A stretch of 64,000 nt of DNA from Methanosarcina vacuolata Z-761 (GTDB lineage Archaea; Halobacteriota; Methanosarcinia; Methanosarcinales; Methanosarcinaceae). Made by a program: the position numbers and the translations under genes. The stretch covers positions 2,542,001 to 2,606,000 of the forward strand of contig NZ_CP009520.1 of the NCBI RefSeq assembly GCF_000969905.1, written 5' to 3'. Below the pieces are notes generated by a model. That model saw nothing but the letters and a program-made list of their open reading frames with translations. It did not search any database and was not told where the DNA came from. Of the stretch, positions 18,517-28,518 are shown piece by piece (the stretch's first letter is position 1; every line of letters begins with the position of its first letter).

Positions 18517-19506
18517 TTAAGACTTTCTCTTCTTTCTGCATTCTTTTAACTTTTCTTCCAGGCGGATACGAGATATAAAGACTCCGAATTGCGTCGCAAT
18601 GGTTTCAATGACAGTGCGCACGCTATCCGGAATCTCGAATTCAAGGCTCGAAGCAAGACAAAAAGCTGCAATAACCTTTTTTCTTGATTTTACGGGGATA
18701 ACTGCGGTAGCCCTGAGATTTTCATGTCTGAGTGCATCATCTCTTGCCGTGAGAAGCAGATCTATATGCTGTTTATAAACCGGCTGCCCTATCATAACAA
18801 GTTTAGTATTTGGGGAATTGGCGCTGTAGTGGGAGGCATACTCGACAAAATTAGGGGAAAAACCACGGTGAATGGCGAGCGTCATATCTCCTGTTTCTTC
18901 ATCGATAAGATAAATTCCTCCAGCATTGATCTCATCTATCTGGAGGCAGGAATCCAGTAGTTTCTCAAGAGTCTCGTTCATGGAACTGGAAGTGCTGAGC
19001 GCGATTCCAAGGTCTCTCTGGATATAGAGCAGTTTTTCTTTCCTCTTCCGCTCAGTGATATCCAGGACTATCCCCTTAAGGTACTTTACAATTCCATTGT
19101 CATCGGCTTCAATGAAAGTCCTTTCTTCAACCCAGCGCACTTCGCCTGATTTTGTCAGGATGCGGTATTCCTGAGAGAAATCCACGTAATCTTCGTCTAT
19201 CCTTCTTAAGAGTTCTCTTTCCACTCTCTCCAGGTCGTCAGGATGCACAATATTGCCATACATGACTTTTCCTGATGTAAACTCTTCTACGGTATACCCG
19301 AATTTCTTAATGTTTTCTGAGACAAACTCGGCAGGCCAGTACTTCTCCGGCCTCCAGAGGAAAACCGTAACAGGAACTTTATTTATTACCGAGATCAGCT
19401 CCTTTGCCATCTCAAGAGCATTACATAAAGCTAATTCATTCAGGTATTTACAGGCTTTCTGCCTACCATTCCCATTTTTAGCCGAGTTTGAAACCACTTT
19501 GAACAT
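18517..19506 (-). CDS. PAS-GAF signalling protein, paralogue 1
   Basis: A 329-residue soluble protein: an N-terminal helix, a PAS domain (about 35-155, with the PAC phrase YRILTKSGEVRWVEERTFIE and DITERKRKE) and a GAF domain (about 165-320, GGIYLIDEETGDMTLAIHRG). No kinase, receiver or DNA-binding output domain follows, so it must signal through a partner. The start at 19506 is chosen because GGAGA lies just upstream and because it gives exactly the same 329-residue length as the tandem paralogue, in which the frame is closed upstream. The two proteins are roughly 90% identical, and the GAF half is nearly unchanged. Confidence 0.88.
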   Translation of the reverse strand: MFKVVSNSAKNGNGRQKACKYLNELALCNALEMAKELISVINKVPVTVFLWRPEKYWPAEFVSENIKKFGYTVEEFTSGKVMYGNIVHPDDLERVERELLRRIDEDYVDFSQEYRILTKSGEVRWVEERTFIEADDNGIVKYLKGIVLDITERKRKEKLLYIQRDLGIALSTSSSMNETLEKLLDSCLQIDEINAGGIYLIDEETGDMTLAIHRGFSPNFVEYASHYSANSPNTKLVMIGQPVYKQHIDLLLTARDDALRHENLRATAVIPVKSRKKVIAAFCLASSLEFEIPDSVRTVIETIATQFGVFISRIRLEEKLKECRKKRKS

Positions 19507-20027
19507 CTCATTCTCCGTAGATAAAAAATCTCTTACAGGAAGCTCTGAACACATTTCCGATATTTACGTTTTTTGCTTTGCAAGCATAGAAGTACACAAT
19601 AAATTAAAAAGCTTGTGATTAGAGATTTCAAATGTATCAGGATGCAGAGACTTAAATGTGAGAATATATAAAAAGATCTTACAAAAAAAAGCACATAGAT
19701 ATGATATAACATAAGAGAAAAATATATATACAACATCTGGATTAATAGCCAGTATAGTTAATAACTATTCTATTTATAGACCTATTTTCTTATCTCACGT
19801 TTGAATAGTGCACTTACGATAAGTGAAGTAATTTGTCTATTTTGCCAATAAAACTCCTGAAAAGTTATTGATAAAAGCTGAAGAAGACATAAAGAAAGGC
19901 TTACTAATGCGTGAATGCTCTATCTGAAAACATCTTTTAGGTTTCAAGGAATTTGCCTATACGTCTTTGTCCTCTTAACTACTGGTTCCTGAAAAGAATA
20001 TCCTGAAAAGAGCAAAAAATATCTTAT
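19507..20027. other. upstream region of PAS-GAF paralogue 1
   Basis: No gene. About 19507-19800 is clearly homologous to the upstream region of paralogue 2 (21018-21400), so the duplicated unit included its promoter. It lacks the roughly 77-bp insertion present there (21301-21377) and is the empty site. Confidence 0.6.
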
Positions 20028-21017
20028 TTAAGACTTTGTCTTCTTTCTGCATTCTTTTAGTTTTTCTTCCAGGCGGATACGAGATATAAAAACTCCGAAT
20101 TGCGTCGCAATAGTTTCGAGGGCAGTGCGGACGCTATCTGGAAACTCAAGTTCAAGGCTCGAAGCAAGATAAAAAGCTGCAATAACTTTTTTTCCTGATT
20201 TTACGGGGATAATTGCGGTAGCCCTGAGATTTTCATGTCTGAGTACGTCATCTCTCGAAGTGAGAAGAAGGTCTATGTGTTGTTTGTATACAGGCTGCCC
20301 TATCATAACAAGTTTCGTATTAGGAGAATTGGCACTGTAATGAGAGGCATACTCGACAAAATTAGGAGAAAAACCACGGTGAATGGCAAGCGTCATATCT
20401 CCTGTTTCTTCATCGATAAGATAAATTCCTCCAGCATTGATCTCATCTATCTGGAGGCAGGAATCCAGCAGTTTCTCAAGAGTCTCGTTCATGGAACTGG
20501 AAATGCTTAGTGCAATGCCCAGATCCCTCTGGATGTAGAGCAATTTTTCTTTTCTTTTCCGCTCAGTAACATCCATAACTATTCCCATAAGGTACTTTAC
20601 AGTTCCATTTTTATCCGCTTCAATGAAAGTCCTTTCATCAACCCAACGTATCTCACCTGATTTCGTCAGGATACGATACTCCTGAGAATAGTCCACGTAA
20701 CCTTCTTCTATTCTCCGTGAGAGTTCTCTTTCAACCATTCCCAGGTCATCAGGGTGTATGATATTGCCATAAAGAAGTTTTCCGGATGTAAATTCTTCGG
20801 CAGTATACTCGAATTTCTTTATGTTTTCTGAGACAAATTCAGCAGGCCAGTACTTCTCCGGCCTCCAGAGAAAAACCGTAACAGGAACTTTATTTATTAC
20901 CGAGACCAGCTCCTTTGCCATCTCAAGAGCGTTACATAAAGCTACTTCATTCAGGTATTTACAGGCTTTCTGCCTGCCATTCCCATTCTTAGCCGAATTC
21001 GAAACCACTTTGGACAT
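20028..21017 (-). CDS. PAS-GAF signalling protein, paralogue 2
   Basis: Same 329-residue PAS-GAF architecture as the gene at 18517, in direct tandem. Changes are concentrated in the PAS half (for example GYTVEEF to EYTAEEF and DERTFIEADKNG), while residues of about 150-250 in the GAF half are almost unaltered. This suggests divergence of the PAS input with the GAF output surface preserved. ATG at 21017 is preceded by GGAGA. Like its twin it has no enzymatic output domain. Possible roles: accessory sensor to a soluble histidine kinase elsewhere, or competitor of its twin through hetero-dimer formation. Confidence 0.88.
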   Translation of the reverse strand: MSKVVSNSAKNGNGRQKACKYLNEVALCNALEMAKELVSVINKVPVTVFLWRPEKYWPAEFVSENIKKFEYTAEEFTSGKLLYGNIIHPDDLGMVERELSRRIEEGYVDYSQEYRILTKSGEIRWVDERTFIEADKNGTVKYLMGIVMDVTERKRKEKLLYIQRDLGIALSISSSMNETLEKLLDSCLQIDEINAGGIYLIDEETGDMTLAIHRGFSPNFVEYASHYSANSPNTKLVMIGQPVYKQHIDLLLTSRDDVLRHENLRATAIIPVKSGKKVIAAFYLASSLELEFPDSVRTALETIATQFGVFISRIRLEEKLKECRKKTKS

Positions 21018-21300
21018 CCCGTTCTCCGTAGTTTAAAAATCTCTTACAGGAAGCTTTGAATAAATTTCGGATATTTACATTTTGTGCTTTGTAAATATAG
21101 AAGTACGCAATAAATTAAAAAGCTTGTTATTTGAGTTTTAGAATGCATCAGAAGGTAGAGACTTGAAAATTGGAATCTACATAATGATTTTATAGAAAAG
21201 AATAAACATATATGAGAAAACCTTTAAGAAAAATATATATCATATTAAGATTGACAACCAACTTAGTTACTACAATTTAGTACTAACTAATCTATTTTTA

Positions 21301-21377
21301 AAGGCACGAGGCTAAATAATGCAACTGCCCAATGAGGTACAATGAAGTTTTTTTGTTGCAACAATTACAGGCGTGAC
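21301..21377. mobile_element. about 77-bp inserted element, copy A
   Basis: Its core (CGAGGCTAAATAATGCAACT through TTACAGGCGTGACTATA) is almost identical to 44402-44477. The homologous upstream region of paralogue 1 runs straight from CTATTTATA into GACCTATTTT (19770-19787) without it, so it is an insertion or, less likely, a loss there. It contains the palindrome TTGTTGCAACAA. 21018-21300 holds only promoter-type AT-rich sequence. Confidence 0.65.
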
Positions 21378-21537
21378 TATAGACCTGTTTATTATCTCAC
21401 ATTTGTAACGGTTCTTATTCTCTCTGCCTCAGGTACAATTCTATTTCTACATGATTTCCAAGGTCAATTTGATATATAACCGATGATATATTTTTAGATA
21501 TATCTCTACGAAAGATAAAAAGAGGCGAGTTGAGAAT

Positions 21538-23214
21538 ATGGATGACCTTCAGGGAGTATTGAGAGGACAGAAGATTTCTTACTTTTCTATGGAAATAGGG
21601 CTCAGCAGTGAAATCCCTACTTATGCTGGAGGGTTGGGCGTACTTGCAGGGGATACTATTCGCTCGGCAGCGGACCTGAATATTCCGCTGGTAGCAGTAA
21701 CACTGGTAAGCAATAAAGGCTATTTCAGACAAATTCTTGACTCTTCCGGAAACCAGATCGAGCACACCGAAGAATGGAATCCTGCTCATTTTATGACACA
21801 TCTCACAGCAGAGGTAAGCGTAAAAATCCAAAACAGAGAAGTTAAAATCAGGGCCTGGCTGTATAATTGTAAAAGCCTTACAGGAGGCTGTGTACCTATT
21901 ATCTTCCTTGATACTGATGTCGAGGGGAATGACCCGGAAGACCGCAAAATTACGGATTTTCTCTATGGGGGAGACCAGCGTTACAGGCTCAAGCAGGAAA
22001 TAGTACTTGGGATCGGGGGGGTAAGAATGCTTGATGAACTGGGCTTCAAAATCCGGAAGTACCACATGAACGAAGGCCATTCAAGCCTGCTTGGCCTGGA
22101 ACTCCTTAGGTGTAATGGCATTGACCCTATGAAAGTAAAGGAGCTCTGTATTTTTACAACACATACCCCTGTGGAAGCAGGACATGATAAATTTGATTAC
22201 GGGCTTGTAGAAGACCTGATCCGGGACAAAAACTGTGTGGATGTCCTCAGGAGATTCGGAGGAGCCGAACGCTTTAACACAAGCCTTTTTGCCCTAAACC
22301 TATCGAACTATATCAATGGAGTCACAAAAAGACATAGCCTGATCTCGAGCGAACTCTTTCCGGGCTACAAAATTCAGGCGATCACAAACGGTGTCCATTC
22401 ATATACCTGGACTTCTCCTTATTTCAGGAAATTGTATGACCGATACCTGCCTGGCTGGGCAAATGAACCTGAACTTCTGGTACGGATAGACGGAATTCCG
22501 GACACTGAGATCTGGGAAGCTCACTGGAACGCAAAAAAAGCCCTTATCGATGAAGTAAACAAAAGGACAGGTGTGGGTATGGACTATGAGAGCCTGACAA
22601 TCGGCTTTGCACGGCGCATGACTGCATACAAGCGGGCAACCCTGGTTCTATCCGACCTTGAAATGCTCAAAAAAATAAACAGGCGGGGTAAAATTCAACT
22701 TATTTTTGCAGGCAAATCCCACCCGAACGACGGAGCCGGAAAACAGCTTATCAGAGATATTTTTAAAAACATTGAAATTTTAAGGAAAGAAATCAAGATT
22801 GTTTTTCTGGAAAACTATGATATGGATCTTGCTGCGAAAATGGTCTCCGGGGTTGATCTATGGCTGAACACACCAACCCGCCCTTATGAAGCCTCCGGCA
22901 CGAGCGGTATGAAAGCTGCCCATAACGGAGTTGTAAACTTCAGCGTGCTCGATGGATGGTGGATTGAAGGCTGGATTGAAGGTGTAACAGGATGGGCAAT
23001 TGGCCCTCAGCCCGAAGAAAAACTTTCCGAAGAAGAAGCAAAAGCAGCAGAACTCAGCGACCTTTACAATAAGCTGTATTATATTATAGTCCCCATGTAC
23101 TACGACCGCAAAGATGAATGGGTTAAGCTAATCAACAATTCCATAGGCATGATAGCTTATTATTTTAATAGCCACAGAATGATGAGGCGTTATGTCACAC
23201 ATGCTTATCTGTAA
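21538..23214 (+). CDS. glgP: alpha-glucan (glycogen/maltodextrin) phosphorylase, short type
   Basis: A 558-residue GT35 enzyme releasing glucose-1-phosphate from storage glucan. It opens with KISYFSMEIGLSSEIPTYAG and GGLGVLAGDTIRSAADLNIP, the signature of the short archaeal/thermophile-type phosphorylases, which lack the roughly 250 extra residues of E. coli GlgP. Lys459 in EASGTSGMKAAHNG is the pyridoxal-phosphate lysine, and HMNEGHSSLL and THTPVEAGHD are also conserved. It starts at ATG 21538 after GAGGCGAG. It stands alone; a hairpin at 23256-23274 may end the transcript. It supports glycogen mobilisation, a reserve known in Methanosarcina. Confidence 0.92.
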   Translation: MDDLQGVLRGQKISYFSMEIGLSSEIPTYAGGLGVLAGDTIRSAADLNIPLVAVTLVSNKGYFRQILDSSGNQIEHTEEWNPAHFMTHLTAEVSVKIQNREVKIRAWLYNCKSLTGGCVPIIFLDTDVEGNDPEDRKITDFLYGGDQRYRLKQEIVLGIGGVRMLDELGFKIRKYHMNEGHSSLLGLELLRCNGIDPMKVKELCIFTTHTPVEAGHDKFDYGLVEDLIRDKNCVDVLRRFGGAERFNTSLFALNLSNYINGVTKRHSLISSELFPGYKIQAITNGVHSYTWTSPYFRKLYDRYLPGWANEPELLVRIDGIPDTEIWEAHWNAKKALIDEVNKRTGVGMDYESLTIGFARRMTAYKRATLVLSDLEMLKKINRRGKIQLIFAGKSHPNDGAGKQLIRDIFKNIEILRKEIKIVFLENYDMDLAAKMVSGVDLWLNTPTRPYEASGTSGMKAAHNGVVNFSVLDGWWIEGWIEGVTGWAIGPQPEEKLSEEEAKAAELSDLYNKLYYIIVPMYYDRKDEWVKLINNSIGMIAYYFNSHRMMRRYVTHAYL

Positions 23215-23679
23215 TGTACTCTGATTTTTCAGAGGATTTTGTGAGCATAATTTCGGTTCCCTTATTTTGGGAACGTAGGTAAATTTTGGAAATACAGATG
23301 AGTCAAATATTTGTAGACTACTTTTTGTAGACTACTGTAAAATTTTAGTAAATCTTTTTTGGTGGATGAGAACTGACCAGGCATTACTGCTTTGGTTACC
23401 ACACTTCCTCAGAACTAATTTTTTGCGATTTTTATACTGAAATCAACATTTTTTGGCATCGTCTTCAAATTGAGTGTAACAATTACATTTTAAAATCTAA
23501 GAAGATGAAATATTGCGTAGGCAATATCATGAATACTTTTGTTAGAAAGAAACAGAGTGTAGTTAATCATCAATCATCAGATATATTTTTAAACAGTGCG
23601 TAGTATAATCTCTAATGCATCTTTACAAAAGTTGGATTTAAATAACAAAAATTTAGTTAAGTTTTAGAGGGTTGGCCGG
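23215..23679. other. intergenic region downstream of glgP
   Basis: Contains the hairpin at 23256-23274 and otherwise no gene. An AT-rich stretch near 23575-23600 (ATATATTTTTAAA) may be the promoter of the TctA-like gene. Confidence 0.4.
23256..23274 (+). terminator. hairpin after glgP
   Basis: GTTCCC, a seven-base TTATTTT loop, then GGGAAC. It lies 42 bases after the glgP stop. No long T-run follows, so this may be an mRNA 3'-end stabiliser rather than a terminator. Confidence 0.35.
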
Positions 23680-25080
23680 GTGGAAGATATCTCATTAATT
23701 TTACTTTTTTTATCAGTTTTAGGAGGTTACCTGCTTGGCATAATCTCAGGGCTCCTGCCTGGAGTGCATAACAATAATTTTGCGCTTGCCCTTATAGCCC
23801 TTGCCCCTTTCCTGGCTGAAAAAGGGCTTTCACCTTTTTACATTGCTGTAATTATTCTCTCAAATGCTGTCTCCCAGACTTTTCATGACGTAATCCCTTC
23901 AGTGTTTCTAGGGGCACCGGATGGGGATACTGCGTTAATGGTCCTACCAGGGCACAGGCTTCTGCTTGACGGAGCAGGAGCCGAAGCAGTCCGGCTTTCA
24001 GCACTGGGAAGCGCGGGCTCGGTAGTTGCTTCCCTAATTTTCGTACTTCCGTTTTCGCTTTTCTTTAAGGCCATTTATCCTTATGTTGAAGCGCATATGG
24101 CATTGATTCTTATTTTAATCGTATTTCTAATGCTTGCAAGTGAAAAAGGTGAAAGTGTTGAAGATTCAAAGGAGAAAAGCCCATTTGCAAAATATAAATA
24201 CAAAATTTTTGCTCTGGTTTTGTTTCTGATCACAGGCGTACTTGGACTCTTTGCTTTTGATAGGGAATCTCTTATGGTTCCAGTTGTTAATTTGGGAGAG
24301 CCGTCGATACTCCTACCTCTGCTTAGTGGGCTTTTTGGGGCCTCCCAACTAATAATAAGCCTTCTCACAAGCTCAAATATTCCTGAGGAGTCCGTATCGG
24401 CACTCAAGCTTTCTCGAAAAAGAATTCTCAGGGGAATCCTTACAGGCAGCGCAGCAGGCTCACTTGTTGCATGGCTACCAGGCCTCTCTTCAGCGATTGC
24501 AGCACTACTTACAGGCCTTGTTGCAAAAGTTGATTTTGACAGAATTCCGCTTAAGAAAAAAATTTCAGAATCTGATTTAGGAAGGTTAAAAACCTCCCTT
24601 TATTCTGACCCTTATGCCAGTAACCCTTCAACTCTTGAGAGCTCTAAGGAATTCATAGTTTCAAACTCCGGAGTAAACACTTCGAATGCTATTTTCGGGC
24701 TGGTCGCTTTTGTAGTAATCGGAAGAACCCGAAGTGGGGCAATGGTTGCCATAGAAACTATTTTGGAGACAAATACGCTTAATTTACCTGTACTGCTGCT
24801 CTTTTTTGCCGCTATGGTATTAACTGCGCTTTTTTCCTACTTTTCTACGATCTGGATAGGAAACAATGCCCATCTCTTTCTAAAGAAAGTTAACTACAGT
24901 AAACTCTGTGCAGGTGTCCTTATCGGACTTGGAGTAATGGTTTATCTTTTCACAGGACTTTTCGGTTTTTTTATTTTTTTGATCTCAACCCCAATAGGAA
25001 TGCTCTCCTCTTTTATGAATGTCAGAAAATCCCATGCAATGGGGGTCATCTTACTGCCTGTGATCCTGTACTTCTTGTAA
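23680..25080 (+). CDS. TctA-family (DUF112) multi-pass permease
   Basis: A 466-residue membrane protein with about ten to eleven helices. The N-terminal LGGYLLGIISGLLPGVHNNN and the repeat-like LGAPDGDTALMVLPGHRLLL (compare LPGLSSAIAALLTG later) are the two Gly/Pro-rich half-motifs of the TctA tricarboxylate-transporter family. TctB and TctC partners are absent, as is usual for the archaeal branch, so it may work alone. Substrate unknown. Start GTG at 23680; a GGTTGGCCGG stretch precedes it. Confidence 0.85.
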   Translation: MEDISLILLFLSVLGGYLLGIISGLLPGVHNNNFALALIALAPFLAEKGLSPFYIAVIILSNAVSQTFHDVIPSVFLGAPDGDTALMVLPGHRLLLDGAGAEAVRLSALGSAGSVVASLIFVLPFSLFFKAIYPYVEAHMALILILIVFLMLASEKGESVEDSKEKSPFAKYKYKIFALVLFLITGVLGLFAFDRESLMVPVVNLGEPSILLPLLSGLFGASQLIISLLTSSNIPEESVSALKLSRKRILRGILTGSAAGSLVAWLPGLSSAIAALLTGLVAKVDFDRIPLKKKISESDLGRLKTSLYSDPYASNPSTLESSKEFIVSNSGVNTSNAIFGLVAFVVIGRTRSGAMVAIETILETNTLNLPVLLLFFAAMVLTALFSYFSTIWIGNNAHLFLKKVNYSKLCAGVLIGLGVMVYLFTGLFGFFIFLISTPIGMLSSFMNVRKSHAMGVILLPVILYFL

Positions 25081-25370
25081 AAAAGTAGCTTTTTTAATTG
25101 TATAAGTTCCAACTTCCGTCTTTTCAGTTTCAGATATGCTTTTTTTAGTTTCATAGATGCTTTTCCATTACCTATGAGGTAAGATAACTGCGATTTAAAA
25201 ATTTTACATCATGTGCCCGTTATTCAAAGAATATCATGTGCGTTTGGGAGAAAATCAAAGCAAAAATAGCGTTTCTTTGAAAGTTGAGCCAGAATTATTG
25301 ATAATTCTGGAAATATATTGATTTCCATCCTGAGATAATATATTGAAAACTGTATAAAAACTGTAAACAC

Positions 25371-25411
25371 AAAAACTCCCTTTTTTCTAAAAAAGAAATG
25401 CAGGAGTTTTT
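25371..25411. terminator. bidirectional terminator between convergent genes
   Basis: AAAAACTCC (25371-25379) pairs perfectly with GGAGTTTTT (25403-25411). The loop contains a second palindrome, CTTTTTTCTAAAAAAG. A/T-runs flank both sides, so it can terminate both the TctA-like gene (+) and the PGF-CTERM gene (-). The surrounding 25081-25457 has no gene. Confidence 0.6.
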
Positions 25412-25457
25412 CTAAATTGAGTAATAACTCTTATACATTTCTTTAAACTGTTATTAT

Positions 25458-26597
25458 TTACTCCTTTCTTAAAAGAAATACCATTATCAATATCATTACG
25501 AGGCTTGCCGCTCCAAATCCAGGTGTATCAGGAATAGGAATGGTAACGGACTTATCCTCGGAAATGGGTGTTTCAGGGGTTGAATCTTCTACATGAATAG
25601 GAAGATCGAGCGTGTAATATTCTCCATCCTCTTTGTTATTTCCAAAATAATAAACTACTTTGCCTGTGACAGTAAAATCGCCAACCTGGTTGGCTGCAAT
25701 TCTCACTTCAATATCCCTTCCCTTGCCGGGTTCAATATCATATGTAGTTGTGTACTGTCCCGCGCCGGACTCAACAAACTCGGAGGAAGAAACACTCATC
25801 CCGGACGGAGGGATAATAATCGCCTGGACATGCATAGTAGGTTTTGTGATAAAATTCACGGCTGAAAGCTTGAGCAGGATATCTTCTCCTTTAAGGACTG
25901 ACGTTTTTTCGCCGTGAAGGTCAACACTTGCAGAAGATTTTTCCGAGTGGTCGGCTGATGTTTCTTCAGTTTCTTCGGGTGTATTTTCAGATTCTTCTTG
26001 TGTGTTTTCAGGTTCTTCTTGTGTGTTTTCAGGTTCTTCTTGTGTATTTTCAGGTTCTTTACTATAATAATTGTTTACAGTAGTTGTTTGCGTGTTAGTT
26101 TGTGAATTATCATAAGTGTTTACAATAGTTGTATCATAATTGTTTACCGCACCTGTTTGTATGTTTTCAGGTTCTGTTGTCGAATCGTTTTCCTCTTCGT
26201 CCTCAGTTTCTTTTACATCCTCTTTGCTTTCATCAGAAACAGCCTTTCCTATGTACTTATTTACCAGATCGACTTCAACTCCACGCATGGAGATCTCTTC
26301 CCCTAACTCATTGAAGTATATGCTATCGAATCCTTTTGATGAGTCTGGATCTACATAATACAAGCTGAGCATCTGATTGCCATTTTTATCTTCCCATGTA
26401 TCACAGTTCCATGTAGGCTGTTCATCTTTCACGGCATCAAATACTGTGTTAATATAGTTATCCGATACTGGTATACTAGCAATAAAATCAGTTATTTCTT
26501 CTTTTGTCGGGAGATCTTTGGGTTCAGTTGCTGCTACACACGATGTCAGCAGAGCGAAGATTAAGAAGATACCTATTATTTTTAGTGGTAGTTTCAT
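25458..26597 (-). CDS. PGF-CTERM-type surface protein
   Basis: A 379-residue exported protein. It starts at the ATG at 26597, with AGGAG six bases upstream; the frame extends to 26699, but that part is not signal-like. Residues 1-24 form a signal peptide (LKIIGIFLIFALLTSCVAA). A middle segment is Glu/Thr-rich with an 8-residue repeat (NTQEEPE, four copies) coded by a 24-bp tandem repeat. A beta-rich domain follows (about 225-345). The C-terminus TPGFGAASLVMILIMVFLLR followed by KE is a PGF-CTERM signal, processed by archaeosortase and lipid anchored in related archaea. Likely a cell-surface protein; ligand unknown. Confidence 0.82.
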   Translation of the reverse strand: MKLPLKIIGIFLIFALLTSCVAATEPKDLPTKEEITDFIASIPVSDNYINTVFDAVKDEQPTWNCDTWEDKNGNQMLSLYYVDPDSSKGFDSIYFNELGEEISMRGVEVDLVNKYIGKAVSDESKEDVKETEDEEENDSTTEPENIQTGAVNNYDTTIVNTYDNSQTNTQTTTVNNYYSKEPENTQEEPENTQEEPENTQEESENTPEETEETSADHSEKSSASVDLHGEKTSVLKGEDILLKLSAVNFITKPTMHVQAIIIPPSGMSVSSSEFVESGAGQYTTTYDIEPGKGRDIEVRIAANQVGDFTVTGKVVYYFGNNKEDGEYYTLDLPIHVEDSTPETPISEDKSVTIPIPDTPGFGAASLVMILIMVFLLRKE

Positions 26598-27558
26598 TTT
26601 AACTCCTGTTTTCAATCTGTCCTGAATAATTTGTATAATCTGAATGATGGCATTATAACGAAGTACGAAAACATACACATGCCAGCTATGAAGTAACATG
26701 ATCCAATGGTCAGGTTCTGTTGCAAAAATAATAATATCCTCAGTTTGATACTATAATTCACACTTTTGTGTATCATCTTCTCCGTGGTGAGATTGAGTAA
26801 CTTTCCTAGTTGTGAAAATTTTCACTGATCTTGTAACAAAGCTGGATTTTTTGCAACGGAACTTAGATATTTATGCACATATCGTGGAAGAAGAACTTTT
26901 AGTTGTTACTAATGCAGTAGGTGAAAACATAATAAATAGTAATAGAAAGATGGCTGAAGCTAAAACAACCAGGCGTGATTTTTTTGTTTTCATTATATTT
27001 TCGTCCTTTATAGTATTTTTCAAAAAATATAGATTGAATAATTTAGTTGTTCAAAGAATCTATAAAACTTTCCATTTTATTCTGCTCCCCATAAAAATAG
27101 ATGGTCCACCTTTATTCAATTGATGTTTTTAAAACACCTGGATGCCAGCCTTTCGCTTTTGAAAACTCTATTGTTTTTCTTGAAACTCTGTTGTTGTCCT
27201 GCCTAAAAGTCAGTTTTTGTCTTTCGAGTAGAGTTGTTAAGATTTCGCTCTTTTCAAGGGCTTTTCTAAAACCTATCAGTTTTTAAAGTTTATTTTTCCT
27301 TTGACCAGCGGCAGAAGCTTGAATTTCTGGGTGTAAGGATTTCTATAATATCTACTGCTTTTTCCACAAACTTTATAAATTTTTAAATACATAAATTCAA
27401 CAAAAAACAATGAATAAAACATTAATATGTATATTATAAGGAATATTTCCTAGTTTCTAAGTTTATTTTTGTTTAACTCCAGGGAGCTTTACTTAAAAAG
27501 CGAGTAAGCACACAAACACATTTAAATGAAAGGAACAGAATAATAATAGGTGGTAATA
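26598..27558. other. long intergenic region
   Basis: A 103-codon frame at 26812-27123 (GTG start, an acidic helix then one hydrophobic segment) has no Shine-Dalgarno and no family resemblance; I leave it uncalled. The rest is AT-rich, and the promoter of the next gene probably lies near 27420-27440. Confidence 0.4.
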
Positions 27559-27888
27559 TTGGGGGAAACCATTGAGTATTGTCATTATGGTCGTTATGTA
27601 AAAATGCCTGGAAAACTCCTTGAGCCTATAGATAGTATGGCTAAAATCGGTTTAAACAAAGACGAACAAAAAATTTTACAGGGGTTTGTGCACAACAAAG
27701 CTGAACAAAAAACCGGTTACTACGACAAGAAAATAGCCGAAATGAAGCAGAAATACGACATGGACTTTTCAACTTTTCAGAATATGATCTATTTAAGGAA
27801 AGCAGAGATAGATCTTGAAGAATGGAACGATTTCGTGCTATGGGGAAGTTACGTCAAAGCACACCGATATTGGGCACAGTTTTGCTGA
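27559..27888 (+). CDS. small antitoxin-like protein
   Basis: A 109-residue acidic/basic helical protein. LNKDEQKILQGFVHNKAEQK, YYDKKIAEMKQKYDMDFSTF and LEEWNDFVLWGSYVKAHRYW follow a pattern I associate with short antitoxins of archaeal and cyanobacterial toxin-antitoxin pairs; this is a resemblance, not a proven family. The TTG at 27559 is taken because GGTGGT lies four bases upstream; a GTG at 27550 would overlap that site. No intact toxin gene is next to it. The following 630 bases hold only broken frames, so it may be an orphan. Confidence 0.55.
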   Translation: MGETIEYCHYGRYVKMPGKLLEPIDSMAKIGLNKDEQKILQGFVHNKAEQKTGYYDKKIAEMKQKYDMDFSTFQNMIYLRKAEIDLEEWNDFVLWGSYVKAHRYWAQFC

Positions 27889-28518
27889 GCGAAAACTGAA
27901 CCCGTCAATTTATCATTCTCTCCAGGACTTCATGTGAAAAAAGAAACTCCATCAGCTTTGCAGACCTGACAAAGAGCATTTTGTAGTAAAGGTTAGTTTT
28001 TCAGTTATTAGCTTTTGTAACATTAAATATATAATTATTAAATTTTTAGTTGTCAATTCGGTGATATTAAATTTTATATGAAGTCGCGGAGGATTAAAGT
28101 ACAAAGATGAAAGAGGAGTTGAATGCAAAAATACACCTGCAAGAGAAGCAGGAATTGTGGACTCAATATGGATTTTAAAGGAACTGCTGACATTCAGATG
28201 TTTTAAAACATCAATCGAATCTTTCGTGTCTTCCTTGGTTATAAAGTAAGTTCAAGTACTTAGATGGCCCATCTTTAACGGAAGAATTATACCCCTATTT
28301 CCTTTTATTCTGTGTTTTCCGTGCTTTCCGTGGTTAACCCTTCAACTTGAGATTGGGAAGAAATATTGATCCTTGACTATAAAATCGGCTGGAACAATGG
28401 TTCAGAGCCCTGAGCTCTTCCCATCCGGGGCAAAACAAGCTCAGAGCCTTGAACTTTTCCTTTTCGTTCAGAAACTTAGCTCAATATCATGAACTTTCTT
28501 TCTTTATTTCTTTTTAGC
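27889..28518. other. intergenic region with degenerate repeats
   Basis: No intact gene. Near 28310-28340, TGTGTTTTCCGTGCTTTCCG and its neighbours form a 10-bp-period repeat of a kind scattered through many prokaryotic genomes. From 28400 to 28515 a degenerate GCTCAGAGCCTTGAACTTT-like unit recurs about three times. Confidence 0.45.

Noticed and set aside
21415-22080. 221-codon frame opposite glgP
   Set aside because: Shadow of the phosphorylase gene; the plus-strand protein has full family motifs.
26812-27123. 103-codon frame, plus strand, with one hydrophobic segment
   Set aside because: No Shine-Dalgarno, GTG start only and no recognisable family; kept as doubtful.
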